Assembly: GCA_963854735.1 (NCBI GenBank)
Contig: OY978097.1
Span: forward strand, 620,001-684,000
Length of the DNA: 64,000 nt
Source: Marvania coccoides
Taxonomy: Eukaryota; Chlorophyta; Trebouxiophyceae; Chlorellales; Chlorellaceae
Reading direction: 5' to 3'
Under the pieces are notes generated by a model. It did no database searches. It was given only the letters and a program-made list of their open reading frames with translations, and was not told the DNA's origin. The position numbers and the translations under genes are program-made. Positions within the stretch are counted from its first letter, which is position 1; every line of letters starts with the position of its first letter. This document shows positions 11,549 to 22,631 of the stretch, one piece after another.

Positions 11549-13840
11549 ATGCGGGCTCCCTTTGCCAGCCTGGGTCGAGATTTTTCTCGTTCATCCAACA
11601 TCTCTTCCATCTCCTCCGCTTTCACAACTCGGCGCTTCTCCCAAGCCGCGATCCCCCGCCGCTCGAACACGAGAGTAGCTCCCCAAGCCGCGGTCTCCTT
11701 CATCGCTGCTCCCATCGAAGTCCTCGTCGGCGGCGGAGCCCTCCTCCTCTCCTCCGTTGGCTACCTAGTTTACGAGGCCCTCAAGCAAAACTTTTCCAAT
11801 GAAGGCACCGCTGCCAACGCGTTCTCCAGCGAGACAGCCTCGCTCCCTCGCGAGAACGCCGTCGTCGTTTTTGGAGCGTCAGGCCGCACCGGCAGGCAAG
11901 TCGTCAAGGACCTTCTGGCCGCCGGCAGAACGGTAATCGCCGCTGTGCGCGACGCCGAGCGCGCGCGCGAAGCCTTTGCACCTCTGGGCGTCGCCGAAGG
12001 GCGCCAAGCTGGCGAAAACAGCGGGATTTTATTCATAGAAGGCGGCGTCGACGTCACCAACGAAGCCACCCTCACTGCCGACCTCTTCCAGGGCGCGGCG
12101 CAGGTGGTGTGCACGCTGGGAGCGGTGTTTGGTCGCACCGCGGAGGGCACAATGGGCTATCTCGACAACATGACTTCTGAGCGCATCGATTCGCTGGGTG
12201 TCTCCAACCTGGCCGCTGCTGCCGCCAAATTCCTGCCGAAGCAGGTCACCACCGTCACCGAGGTGCTATCCATGCGCACCGTGGACGACATGGCCAAGTG
12301 GCAGCGTCTGGATGACGTCATCATGGGTGGAAACTCTTCTTCAGGGCTCGAGCTTGCGGCGGATGGCACCGGGGCTGTGTGGAAGGGGCAGTTGGTGGTG
12401 GAGGGGGGTGGCTTCTGCGGAGCCCGCACTCTGCCGATGGCGGTAGACCTGTCTGCGTACGACGGGGTGCGGCTGCGGGTGAAGGCGGACGGCCAGACTC
12501 TGAAACTCAACATCAAGACGGTGAGTTAAATATTTGTTTTTGATTTATGTTTTTTTCACTTGTAGTATTAATATGCCATTACTTCTATTTTTCCTTCCCC
12601 CTTCTTTTCTTTTTCGTTTTTTATCACCTTACAATAGAACCGACCTCGTGGAGCATTTCTCAGCCTGTTTTCTCTGAATCTCCCGCTGCAGGACACCTTC
12701 AGCGAGCCTGAGGACACCTACCAGGCCTCCTTTGAGACCGCTCCCAGAGGTGACTGGACCACAGTGGACCTTCCTTGGCACTCTTTTGTCCCCGTCAAGC
12801 GGGCTCGCTCAGTCCCCGGGGGACCCCCCCTAGACCCCTCTAAAATCCGCCAATTCGGGCTCGTTTACTCTCGATTTTCGTACAACGGCTTTGCCAACGA
12901 GTCCTACGCCCCAGGGCCCTTTGAAATCTGCCTGGAGGGCGGCATTTCTGCCTACGCAGCCCCCCGCCCGCAGTTTGTGATGGTATCGTCCGCTGGCGTG
13001 GAGCGCAACGCGAAGATCGGCAACGACGATGAAGCGCGCAAAAAAGACGTGCGTACCCCCCCCCCCCCCCTTTTCTCCCTCGCTTATTCCCCCATACAAC
13101 ATTTTCATTCTGTGTGCATTTTTAATCATGACTGTCCCCCCCCCCCTTTTTTTCAGATTCCCATCGTTCAACTGAACCCAGGAGCCGTGCTCAACCACAA
13201 ATATGCAGGGGAAGCGGCAGTGCGAGCCACCGGCTTGCCCTACTTGGTCATCCGCCCCACTGGCATGAGCGACGATGCAGGCGCAGCGGGGCCGGCGCTG
13301 CTGGAATTCTCCCAAGGCGATAAAATATCCGGCAAGGTCGCCAGGGCTGAGGTGGCGGCGCTGGTCGCTGCGGCCACCGCCCTCCCCGCTGCAGCCAACA
13401 AAACCGTGGAGGTGCGGCGGCAGGAGGCGGGGGACGCGCAGGGCAAGAAAATGGGGTCTCTGGACACGCTGCGGCTGTTTTTGGGGGCGGTTCCTGACAG
13501 AAGGCGGACTTCGGTTGGCTTGGAGCCTTTCCCTGCGCCAGCTCCGCCCCCGCCGCCCCCCACGGAGCAGCGCAAGGCGGAGATCTTGGCGGACCCTCGG
13601 GTGCAGCAGGCGAGGGAGCGAAACGCGGGGGGGAGGGTGCGGGATGAGCGGGAGTCAGCTGCTGCGAAGAGCGTTGCCGCTGTGGACGATGGGCGCGCTG
13701 CTGCTTCCGCTTCCACGGAGCAAGGAGGTACTGAAGACGAGGTAGAGGTGCCTGAGAACGTGCAAGACGTGAGGGAGTGGATTCGGCGGTGGAGGGCAAA
13801 GAATTTGGAAAAAAGCCTGCCGCAGGGGGCCAAGGTGTAG
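11549..13840 (+). CDS. HCF173-like atypical short-chain dehydrogenase with CIA30 domain, chloroplast
   Basis: Exons 11549..12520, 12692..13048 and 13157..13840 encode about 670 residues. A Ser/Arg-rich N-terminus (SISSAFTTRRFSQAAIPRRS) looks like a chloroplast transit peptide. A Rossmann fold starts at about 105 with VVVFGASGRTGRQVV, the NAD(P)-binding glycine motif. The fold is interrupted at about 245-425 by a CIA30 domain (WQRLDDVIMGGNSSSG, GFCGARTLPMAVDLSAYDG, then DWTTVDLPWHSFVPV). It then resumes with QFVMVSSAGVERN and PYLVIRPTGM. Plant HCF173, needed for psbA translation, and its relatives have exactly this CIA30-in-SDR layout. The C-terminal 110 residues are charged and low in complexity. 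It could be another member of this family rather than HCF173 itself. The third exon follows a C/T run of about 18 bases. Confidence 0.85.
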
Positions 13841-14323
13841 CACAGCGCTTGAAATTTTGTTGAATTGACTGATTGATTTGATTTGATTTGATTGGTGAAC
13901 TAAGATTAATCTGACGAGCGGTTTGTGGAGTCATTTTGTTTAGTTTATTCTACTTGAGAAAGACGACTTTGTAAGAAGAATGAATTTAAATACCTAAATT
14001 GGCAGCGTCATTATCTTGTGATGCCCACCGGCGATTGTTGCCCACCGCTCCGCTCTCTCTGCAGTACCCCTCATTGCCAGCAGAGAGCAAGCGTTGACGT
14101 TGCTTTGCTGGCCCCCTATGTGCGCTGAGGAGCAATGAATATTGCAACTGCTAGACCAAGCTGCGCCTTGCGCCTCGCTGAACGAACTTGTATTCTCGTC
14201 AATTTAAACGCATGAAACAACCAGCAAATAATACCGAATAACGCGCAATGAATGAAAACCCAGTTAGGTAAATAATACTCTTCCTTATTCACGCTCATCT
14301 TCATCTATACCATCACATACACT
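13841..14323. other. Intergenic between convergent genes
   Basis: Holds 3' UTRs of the HCF173-like gene and RGP1. A TGTAA at 13970-13974, the usual green algal polyadenylation word, lies 130 bp after the HCF173-like stop. A short TTGAT tandem run lies near 13870. Confidence 0.35.
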
Positions 14324-16000
14324 CTATCCCAGCGCAAACGGCGGCACCACCGCCAACGGCAGCACCCAGGTCAGCTGCTCCGACTGCTGCTGCCCCGCTG
14401 CCTTCCCCACGCGCTGCGCCACAAAGTGGAACCTCAGCAGCCACCGCAGCGCCACCAGCGGGGTGTGGAAGGTGGGCGTGGCGTCCCTGGGCAGCGAAAA
14501 CACGAAATGGGTGCACGCTGCGTCTGCTGTGACCTCCACGTGCTCATCCAACACTCTCCGCAGCGGCACGCCCCCGCCCACAGCTCCTTTGCCCGGCGGC
14601 CTCCACGTTGTGTCCACCGACTCTTCCGTTTCCAGCATTACGCTCACTTGCATGCAGCGCAGCGCCGAGCCGCTGCCGCTGGGCGCAGGGAACTCCAAGG
14701 TGCCTGCCACCGAAGAGCCGGGCTGTAGGGGGCCCAGCAGCGGCGGGTGCACGCACACCCTGGCCAGCGGGGCGTCCCCGATCCTCAGCGCGAAGCTGCG
14801 GAGCCCTCCGCTGCCGCCAGCCTCGGCAGACACAGCAGGGACCGCCGCAGACGTCAGCACCGGCCGCTCCGCTTCCGGCGCCGACTTTTGCCGCGACGGG
14901 ATTGCATTCCCAGAGGCGGAGGCAGCAGCAACAGCAGCAGCGCCGTTGCTGCCGCCTTTGTGTGTCTCTGTCTCACCCTTGCCCGGCTGCTGCTGCTGGT
15001 CGTCGTGGGAGATCTCGCTGCCCGCGTTGCTCCCAGCAATGTTCGCCTGGCTGCTCCCCCGCTTTCGCATCTGCCCAGGGCTGAAAGGCGCTGCAGCGGT
15101 GTCCACCGCCCTTTTGCCCAGTTTTGCAATGTGACTCACTGCATCCTCCAGCGCCGTGCCCGGACCAATCTCCCAGCACTTGATCTGCAGCTCTTCGGGG
15201 CGGGCGGCCGGGAAGGCGGCGTCCGCTCCAGCTTTGGAGAAGGCGGCAGCGGCAGAAAAAGAAGGCTCGTTTCTGGGCGTGCTGGCGGCGCTGGAGTCCC
15301 AGGAGGCGGGGGAGTCGAGGGTGGGCCAGATTTGAAGGGTCATGCGCGTCACTACGGACCCTGCGACGCCTTTTCGGGGCACTTCTTGCCCTGCTGCTGT
15401 GGCCTCCGCCACCACGCCCTCGTCGTACTTGAAATAAGAGACTCTGGCCTCCAGATAGTACGAGTACCGCACCGCGGTGCCTTTAAACGTCGGAGGCAGC
15501 CATGGCGGCAGTTTAAACCTGTCAGAAAGATGCCGCTCTTGCGTTAGAAACGCATTGATAGTAGTAGAGCTACTAATGAGATCCAAAATCCAACACAGTT
15601 GATTGAGCGCGCACCGTATGAGGAATCTTCGAAGATTTGCGTCGCTGAATGTGCCCTGCGTGGCCGCCTGCAGCTTTGCCTGCATCACTTGTCGCTGCAC
15701 TCGCCGCTTGTCTGAATTCAACGCGGGGACCTCCTTGCGGTAGGAGGGCGACACCCAGGACGTGTCTACGCGCTCCACACCGCCGAAAACGACCTCTACC
15801 TCCTGCATTTCGACGTCATCTGGCAGGGAGGTGGAGGCGTGGAGCAACGCGGTGACCGTCTCTCCTGGGCGGTAGGCTGGCAAAGAAGTGGCCAGAGACG
15901 CCGCCAAAACCTCGCCCGCCGTATCATTTGCTGCTTCCATCCTGCAGCGCCGCAGATACAGATTGAATGTCATGCTGTAGAGTGATTTTTGGGAGTCCAT
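14324..16000 (-). CDS. RGP1: RGP1 homologue, arrestin-fold subunit of the Ric1-Rgp1 Rab6 exchange factor
   Basis: The minus-strand frame is open from ATG 16000 to 14324 (558 codons). RGP1 pairs with RIC1 to activate Rab6/Ypt6 at the Golgi. Family resemblance is seen in PPTFKGTAVRYSYYLEARVS, in the C-terminal PLQPGSSVAGTLEFP and CMQVSVMLETEESVD, and in VALRWLLRFHFVAQRVGK with the ending LTWVLPLAVVPPFALG. I infer a 96-bp in-frame intron at 15614..15519 (donor GTGCGC, acceptor TCTGACAG). It is AT-rich, has no family match, and its removal joins RRFLIR directly to FKLPPWLPP. The spliced protein is then about 526 residues. The middle third (Ala, Ser, Gln runs) is poorly conserved linker. The gene is convergent with the HCF173-like gene and divergent from the RING-BRCT gene. 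Confidence 0.82.
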   Translation of the reverse strand: MDSQKSLYSMTFNLYLRRCRMEAANDTAGEVLAASLATSLPAYRPGETVTALLHASTSLPDDVEMQEVEVVFGGVERVDTSWVSPSYRKEVPALNSDKRRVQRQVMQAKLQAATQGTFSDANLRRFLIRCALNQLCWILDLISSSTTINAFLTQERHLSDRFKLPPWLPPTFKGTAVRYSYYLEARVSYFKYDEGVVAEATAAGQEVPRKGVAGSVVTRMTLQIWPTLDSPASWDSSAASTPRNEPSFSAAAAFSKAGADAAFPAARPEELQIKCWEIGPGTALEDAVSHIAKLGKRAVDTAAAPFSPGQMRKRGSSQANIAGSNAGSEISHDDQQQQPGKGETETHKGGSNGAAAVAAASASGNAIPSRQKSAPEAERPVLTSAAVPAVSAEAGGSGGLRSFALRIGDAPLARVCVHPPLLGPLQPGSSVAGTLEFPAPSGSGSALRCMQVSVMLETEESVDTTWRPPGKGAVGGGVPLRRVLDEHVEVTADAACTHFVFSLPRDATPTFHTPLVALRWLLRFHFVAQRVGKAAGQQQSEQLTWVLPLAVVPPFALG

Positions 16001-16397
16001 TCTAAAAAAATGTCCCCCAAAACGTAGTTTAAAGTTTACTACGCACCTGCCGCTCGTATGTGAAGAACGAATGCCCCCCTATTACTAATATATCACCTCA
16101 GAGCTGTATATATTTACTCCTCGTCAATTTTAAAACGTTTAAATATGTGCCTCCCTCAAATTGTCGAGTTCGACGGTGCTGCGCGATCCCAACGCGATCG
16201 ATTACAAAATTAAAAAAAAATGCGCTCGTTGAAACTGGGGAAAGCGAGCAATTATTAGAAAACAAAAATTCCTGTCGACCTTTTCGAAATTTGCTAATCT
16301 GTCTTCTTTCAACGCCTCGTGTTTTATATTTATAACGTGTTTAATATTGTAATTATGGCCGATCAGTAATCAGGCTTGGCGTGCGGCGAGGAACATC
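16001..16397. other. Intergenic between divergent genes
   Basis: AT-rich shared upstream region of RGP1 and the RING-BRCT gene; no other element seen. Confidence 0.4.
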
Positions 16398-19285
16398 ATG
16401 GAGGGCGTGACAAATTTAAATTCGCTGAAGGATTTCGCGAGTTCGCTGGCGTGCCCCCTCTGGTGAGTTCATTCTGCCTTAATTCAAACTCTGGCTGCAT
16501 TTTCAAACTTATCAACGCTCACACCGCGCCTGCAGCCACGAGCTTTTGAGGTCCCCCTGCACATTCTCTACCTGCGGACACACGTTTTGCCAGTAAGTTT
16601 GGAGCTTTTGAGCCCTTTGAATACCGCGTAATGAAGATTAAGCCCATCGACCTGTTCTCTGTGCCCCCTGTCGCGCAGCGGCTGTGTCATCGCCCGTCTC
16701 GAGGGCCCCGGCATCAGCACGTCGCAGTGCCCCACCTGCAAGCAGCCGGGCTGGAAGAATGACCTCCGTCCCAACCACCTCATCCAGAACGCAGTCGAGC
16801 ACGTCCGAGGCTTGCTCCAACTCTTCGAACAGCAGGACCTTCAAAATGCTGCTGCCGCCGCTCCACTTCCCGCTACAGAGGCCGCCCAGCCGAGCTCCAG
16901 CGGCGCGGAACCGCAGCTGGAGCTGCTGGAGGCCGTGAAAGAAGGCAAAGAGCTCGCCCGGGAGCCCAGCAGAGAGCCAGAGGGGGCGGAAATCGAAATG
17001 GCTGAAGCGCAGTCTGCAGCTCCTTTTCCAGCTGAAACTGACGAGCCAGCGATAGCAGTCGCAGCCGAGCCGCTGTGCTTTGGGCCCGATTGGGAGGATG
17101 CGCAGCTGGCTGCGGGACCGCCCGCCACCGAAGCAGGCTTGCACGCCCTGCGACAAGAGGTTGCCCTGCTGGAAGCGGCACTGCAGCTTTGCGACACGCT
17201 GCCCTGCTGCGCAATCGCGGTGGCGGAGCTGCCGGACCCTGATTCTGTGCAAGCGGCGATGCGGAAGAAAGCGTCAAGGAAGCTCAGCGACGTCATTTCG
17301 CAGCAGGCTGGAGAAGAAGCGGCGGCGGCAGGAAGAGGAGAAGAGGGCGCTGTGGCGGAGGATTGCGCTGGAGAGCCAGAATCTGAGGTGCGCCCAACTG
17401 CCGCTGAGGTGGAAAGGATCGGCATAGTGGAAGAAACTCCGCTGAGAGGCGGAGAGACAGCGTCAGGCACGTTTGGCGTCGCTGACGCCGCTGCCGCTGC
17501 TGGTGAGGGGGGTCCTGGGGCTGTGGGATGCAATCTGCAAAACCAGCGCGACGTTTTGGGGGACGGCAGCACGGGGCGGCGGCGCGTGCGGCGGCGCATG
17601 GAAGCGGCGGAAGCGGCGGCAGAGCGGGCCTTTGCAGTGGCGCGGACCATCGAACCGCGGGCCCTCGCGAAAGAGGACGACGCGAAAGGAAAAAACAGCG
17701 CTGCTGTCGACCCCCGGCCCTCTAAATCGGAGGCTGTGGTAGGCGGCAAAGTGGCGGTAGTGTGGCAAGACGGTGAACAGGACGTGCAGCGGCCGTTCTT
17801 CGGCACCGTGGTAGGCTCGAAGGTCGAAAAGGGGGTGCTGATGCACGAGATATGCTACGAAGACGGAGACGACGCCTGGCACAACCTTGATGACGAGCAG
17901 TGGTGGGCGGTAACAGCGGGAGAAGGGCAGCAGCAGCAGTGCAGGGTGGTGGAGCGGCGGCAGAGTGACGGTGAATGCATGGGAAGGTATGCTGGGGCGG
18001 CAATCGGCGTGATCCCGGACTCTCAAGACGTGGAAATGGGGGAAGAAGCGGAAGCAGCGGCAGGGGCGGCAGCAGCGAGGTGGGGCTTCGGGATGATCGA
18101 CACGCAAGGCGCCATCGAGACGCTGCAGCAAATGCGGGGCGGTGGAGGCGGAGGGGAAGGAGGAGGCTTTGTGATGGCTTCTCAGCTGCCGCTGGAGGCT
18201 CTGGCAGGTTCTGCCGAAGAAAAGGAGGCAGTGGCAAAGACTGCTGAGCCCCCAAAGCAGCCCAGCCAGCCGTTTGGCTTGAGTTTTCCAGCGCCGGTGC
18301 CCTTGGGATGCCTCGGTGGCGGGCCAGCTGCAGGGGGCAGCGCTGGAAAGCCGTTTCTCTCGGCTTCATCTCAAGGGCTGGGGAGGAGCAGTCAGACGCC
18401 CTCTGGAGGCAGCGGAACCAAGCGCCGCGGCAGCTCTCAGCAGAACACCGCCGACATCCGCAAGATTCTGCTCAGCCAGCAGCAGAAGAAAGCGGAAGCG
18501 GCTGCCAGGGTGGCGCCGATACGCCTCGCTTTTAGTGGCAAGGACGAGGGCGTGGAGGCTACTGCTGTCGCCCTGCAGAAGGTGCTGCCCGGCCTCCAGT
18601 TTGGCTCCGAACTGACAGAGTGAGTGCATCGTATTTTGTGCACAGAATATTCTCGCCTGAGAACCCTTGAATTGGACGCCACCGCTAATACGTTCATTTT
18701 GCTCTTCTTTTGAATTTTTGCAACAGGAACACCACGCACGTGGTGGTGCCCACCGACGACGCGCTCATTGCCAAGCGGCGCAGCCGGCTGTACCTGGAAG
18801 CCCTGGCGCGCGGGTGCTGGGTGGTGTCATCAGCGTGGCTAGACGCTTGCTTGCAGGAAAAGGCGCGGGTCAGCGAAGGCCCCTTCGAGGTGCAGGGCTG
18901 CGACGCGGCGGAGAAGACCACCTCCAAAAGGGTCCACAACAAGAGCGTCGGCGGGCCTGAGCGCAGCAGGACGCTGGCGGGGCGGGGGCGGAAGCTGTTT
19001 GCCAACAGAACCGTCGCCGTGGCCGAATTCTCGGGAAAATCAAACACGCACCAGTTGCGGGCGCTCGTGACGAACGTGCTGACTTTGGGGGGCGCCAGAG
19101 TGGTGGAAATAAAAGGCCACGAGGGCAGAGATGGTGTGGTGGTTACAGATGACGCTGAGTTTGCCCGAGGGCTGGCCATGCGGAAGTTCATCAACGTAGT
19201 GAAGCCGCACTGGGCGCTGGAAAGCGTGGCGTGCTGCGAGGTGCTGCCGCTGGACGCGTACAGGTTCAGGGAGGGCGACAGCTGA
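16398..19285 (+). CDS. BRCA1/BARD1-type protein: RING finger, Tudor-like domain, tandem BRCT
   Basis: Exons 16398..16462, 16536..16592, 16679..18619 and 18727..19285 encode about 873 residues. The N-terminal RING finger assembles across three exons: LACPLCHELL, CTFSTCGHTFCHGCVIARL and SQCPTCKQPGW, followed by the helix PNHLIQNAVEHVRGLLQLF, as in BRCA1 and BARD1. Two BRCT repeats close the protein (THVVVPTDDALIAKRR with GCWVVSSAWLDACL; RTVAVAEFSGK with INVVKPHWALESV), predicting phosphopeptide binding in DNA damage repair and E3 ubiquitin ligase activity. Between them, at about 395-455, VAVVWQDGEQDVQRPFFGTV with HEICYEDGDDAWHNLDDEQW resembles a Tudor/agenet fold. The rest is acidic Glu/Ala-rich linker. 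Plant BRCA1 and BARD1 usually carry a PHD-like module in the middle, which I do not see. It could be the BRCA1 or the BARD1 orthologue. Confidence 0.85.
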
Positions 19286-19406
19286 GCCCCAGGAAAGATT
19301 AGGTTTTGATTTTCAAATTTTCATTCTTCTTCTCGAGCGTGAATGGTGTCGGAACCCTCGATTTTCATTATATTTACTTGTAATCGTAGTTACCAGGCCA
19401 GCGAAG

Positions 19407-20083
19407 ATGCTCTGCTCGGCGATCGGCGTGCGCAATGTTCCGGGAGTGAGTCGCCCCACCTCGCCGCTGGCACAGCCTCGCCGGGTTGCGGCCATCAAAC
19501 GTGGTATGCCGATGGTATATTTACGAGTATATGCGCGGTAACTGAAGTTCTTCCAGCAAAATTGAACTAGGAACATGGACTCCTTTTGGATGCTGCAGGC
19601 CAGTTCACAAAGGTGCACGCCTCGCGTGATTTCGATGAGATCTTGATGGAAACTGCCAACAAATTTGAAAAGGCAGATAACAAAGGTTTGTTGTTTATTA
19701 TTTATTTCCTCTTCGGCCATTGAGAAAAGGTTGCAACAAGCTACCGGCTTCCCCTTCAAAAACACAGGTGCAATCATCGGATGGTCTCTGGCTGCGTTTT
19801 CTGCCATTACCACCGCTGAGTGGCTCATCCACCTCCCGCTCTTCGACTTCCTTTTGGGCGGGCCGATTCAGTTGCTGGGCTTACTGACCGCAGCCAAGTA
19901 CGGGCTGAGGTACTACAGAGGGGACAAGGTGGATCCCATCGAAGAGCTTGAAGGGGTGAGTTAGGTTGTAGGTAAAGGCTGGCCATTGAAAATTTAGGAC
20001 TGGCTATCAAACGTTGATTTTCATCTCTCCTTGTGCAGTTTGTCAACAACGTGAGCAAGGAGCTGCCTGGTATCGGCAAATGA
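19407..20083 (+). CDS. CURT1/CAAD-like thylakoid membrane protein
   Basis: Four exons, 19407..19503, 19599..19685, 19768..19955 and 20039..20083, encode 138 residues with fully consistent phases. The N-terminus (MLCSAIGVRNVPGVSRPTSP, then RRVAAIKR) suits a chloroplast transit peptide. An amphipathic helix (FDEILMETANKFEKADNK) precedes two hydrophobic segments (IIGWSLAAFSAITTAEWLI and LLGGPIQLLGLLTAAKYGL) and a charged C-terminal helix (GDKVDPIEELEGFVNNVSKE). This helix-TM-TM-helix plan, with the LxGLxxxxYxxRYY-like end of the second segment, matches the CURT1/CAAD family, which shapes thylakoid grana margins. It starts only 121 bp after the RING-BRCT stop. A TGTAA word at 20118-20122 is a plausible polyadenylation signal. 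Confidence 0.7.
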
Positions 20084-20502
20084 GCAAATGCGCGAATGGC
20101 GGTGGAGAATACACACTTGTAATTGAACGGCAATTTTTGCACGAGCTGCCTGAATTTCCCTGAATGCGTATTATAAATTATTTTCAACGATTTTCCTATG
20201 ATGCGAGCCCTGATATACGCGATGATTGATTCTGCACTTGTAACTTGTAATCAACAACTTTACAGTTCACCGCCTCTGGGGCAGAACCTGTTACCAAGTG
20301 AGTGAGCAGCACCTCATCCTCACCGAGGGTCCAAAAAGTGAAGCCCATCCATCATTTTTATAGGACCGTACGTGCGTAGTGAGCAGCTCAGTTGCTGCAG
20401 TGACTGCAATTCATGAATTTGATCAAAATTTCCAAAGTGAGCCTTCGATTCATTTTGCCATAATGTATAAAAACTGTGAATTTGTAGCATCGTAACTCGA
20501 TA
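20084..20502. other. Intergenic
   Basis: AT-rich spacer between the CURT1-like gene and ICMT. It contains two further TGTAA-type words near 20240; nothing else is seen. Confidence 0.35.
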
Positions 20503-21233
20503 ATGCCATCCCCATTCAGCTTGTTCGTCGCAGCTGTGCTGTTTTTTCACGTCTCTGAATTCACATTCGCAGCAATTTTCAACCGTGCTCGGCTAGAATG
20601 GGCCTGTGAGTCGCCAAACGCGTACATATTTGCTTCAAATAAGCACCCAATTCATCTTTCTGCCCCCCAATCCCCCCTCCGTGCAGCCTGGCTCATCAGC
20701 GGTCCCTACGTCGCAGCGATGGCCTTTGCCTGCCTTGAGTACGCCCTTGAGCTGCGATGGGCCCCCTGGATGAACGTGACGTGGGTGACGGGCATGGGGC
20801 TGGCCATGGTGGTTGCTGGGGAGGCTTTACGTAAGCTTGGCATTTGCACCGCCCAGGGACACTTCACTCACCGGGTTCAGGTGCAGCGCCGCCCAGAGCA
20901 CCGCCTCGTCACTTGGGGGGTGTACAGCTACATGCGGCACCCGGGGTACGCTGGGTGGGTTCTGTGGGCGGTGGGCACCCAGGTGTTGCTGTGCAATCCT
21001 GCGTCCGTGGTACTGTTTACGATGGCGGTTAGTTTTTTCATTTTATTTTTCTTCTTATCTCCAAATCAGTTTAAATTTACTAGATCTTCTCTTTTTATCT
21101 ACGTGTTATGCAGAGCATGCGGTTCATGCAGCGGAGGGTAACGACTGAGGACCAGCTGCTGCATCAATTTTTTGGCGAAGAGTGGCTGCGGTGGCAGAGC
21201 AAAGTCCCCAGCGGCCTCCCTCTTGTCCCTTGA
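20503..21233 (+). CDS. ICMT: Protein-S-isoprenylcysteine O-methyltransferase
   Basis: This ER membrane enzyme methylates the C-terminal prenylcysteine of CaaX proteins using S-adenosylmethionine. Exons 20503..20605, 20687..21027 and 21114..21233 give 187 residues, close to the plant enzyme (about 197). The family signature is clear: FHVSEFTFAAIFN, SWLISGPYVAAMAFACLEY, AQGHFTHRVQVQRRPEHRLV, the catalytic-site block GVYSYMRHPGYAGWVLWAVG, and the C-terminal RRVTTEDQLLHQFFGEEW with VPSGLPLVP. Four or more membrane helices are visible. The first intron (81 bp, 20606-20686) has no stop in frame, so unspliced RNA would encode 27 extra residues that have no family counterpart. Confidence 0.9.
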
Positions 21234-21714
21234 TACCCTGTACCATTAGAAACTGCTGAGGAAACTGGGTGCATCGACAATCTGAGGTTAGAAAAGGGAA
21301 CAGAATGCAGCACTTCAGTACAGAGCAGCCGAGTGCTATAATTTGTTGGCTCGATCAGAAGTTGGGAAAAAAATGGCGATACGCGTTATTGCGATACAAA
21401 ATGGAACAGCAGGGAAAGAAAACTCAAACATTAAACAATGGGATGCCGTTAGAGGTTGGGGAGAACGCCTCATCCCACCAGCCCTCCAATAGGGGAAAAG
21501 GGCAGCACGCGGGTATGGCCCGGTGCGATGAAATACAAAAGAGCACGCGCGCATACACAATAAACACACACACACACACACAAGATTGATCAAAAGTTCC
21601 GTTAGTACATCTCTCGCAAACAAACTATTTTCTTACTTCATACGAGGCCTGGGTAGGTTTCTCGAACAATGAGACACAGCCCATGCTCCGGCTGTTATGG
21701 AAAAAATTGGTGGC
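21234..21714. other. Intergenic between convergent genes, with a CA microsatellite
   Basis: Holds the 3' ends of ICMT and the gene at 21715. A CA dinucleotide run occupies about 21564-21582. No other feature is seen. Confidence 0.4.
21564..21582. repeat. (CA)n microsatellite
   Basis: About nine and a half consecutive CA units in the intergenic spacer. Confidence 0.9.
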
Positions 21715-22358
21715 CTACACGTCTTGGAAGTCTTTGGCGTAGTCTCTCCATGCTGCATTCTCACCGCCACCTGCCACCGTCTCCTGGCGCCCAAACAACC
21801 GCGACAGGAGGCCACGTTCGGGGGGAGCAGCGTGTCCTCTGGCGACGCGAGAGGGGACAGCAGCGGCAGCAGCGGGCGAAGGCAAGGGCGTACCCGGCGT
21901 GTCAAGCCTCACGCCCCCAGGCGACGGCATGAAGCCCTCTTGAATGTCCTCAGCCAGCCTGATCACCTGCTCCAGGGCCTCCCCCACGTCGGTACTTTGC
22001 GCAGGGCGCGTCTCAGGCAGCGCTAACCGCTCCGCGCGACTTGCAGCTTGGCTGGCAGGGTATGTCAACTCCTCCCGCGGCTCCCCGGCCACAGGCTCTC
22101 TGCACGTCGGTGCCAGGGGTTTCAGTTAGTTTGCTCTGAGATGAACTGTACAGCGTCAAGAGTTTGAGCTCACCTGCCAGGGCACTTGAGTAGCTTGCGA
22201 GCAATGTTGATACATCGTCGAACTGGCACGCCATCTTCTTCAATCTCTGTCTCGCACTCTACTTGGGTGAAAAAATTGTAGCTGCACCCGGGTGGGCTGC
22301 TCTCAGCGCACAGACTGGGCTGCTGCTCCCACCAAGGTCGAACTGGAGGATTATTCAT
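21715..22358 (-). CDS. Small acidic protein, resembles plant Fra a 1-associated type
   Basis: Exons 22358..22174 and 22099..21715 (GTGAGC...GTGCAG intron) encode 189 residues. The first exon contains ECETEIEEDGVPVRRC and ARKLLKCPGREP across the junction. Plant Fra a 1-/Mal d 1-associated proteins share this Cys-acidic-Arg-Cys-CxGRP pattern, followed by a disordered acidic tail, so I suggest membership with low certainty. The rest is Pro/Ala-rich, with EQVIRLAEDIQEGF (helical) and a C-terminal LLSRLFGR. No transit peptide or membrane segment is obvious. Its function is unknown even in plants. Confidence 0.55.
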
Positions 22359-22631
22359 GGAAAAATAGGAGCCGCTTCACGGCCAGCGGCATTGATTCAA
22401 GCCGCCATGAAGATGACAAACCTTAAATTAATTATGTTCAATCGCACTGATGTCCGAATCCCCGCATTGATAGCGTTGTCGTAGCAACAGGAGTTGAAGC
22501 TGACCAGAAGCTTTGTAATTCAAGTCTCTTCCCGATGTGTACTTGGTCCATAAGGTACTCAGTACATTTATTTTTATTGTATCTCATACAGCAAAGCAAA
22601 ATTGAAGCAGTAAAACTCGATAAAATCGCAA

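Noticed and set aside
16841..17806. Antisense frame of 321 codons opposite the RING-BRCT gene
   Set aside because: Ser/Ala/Pro-rich mirror of the Glu/Ala-rich linker; no independent evidence.
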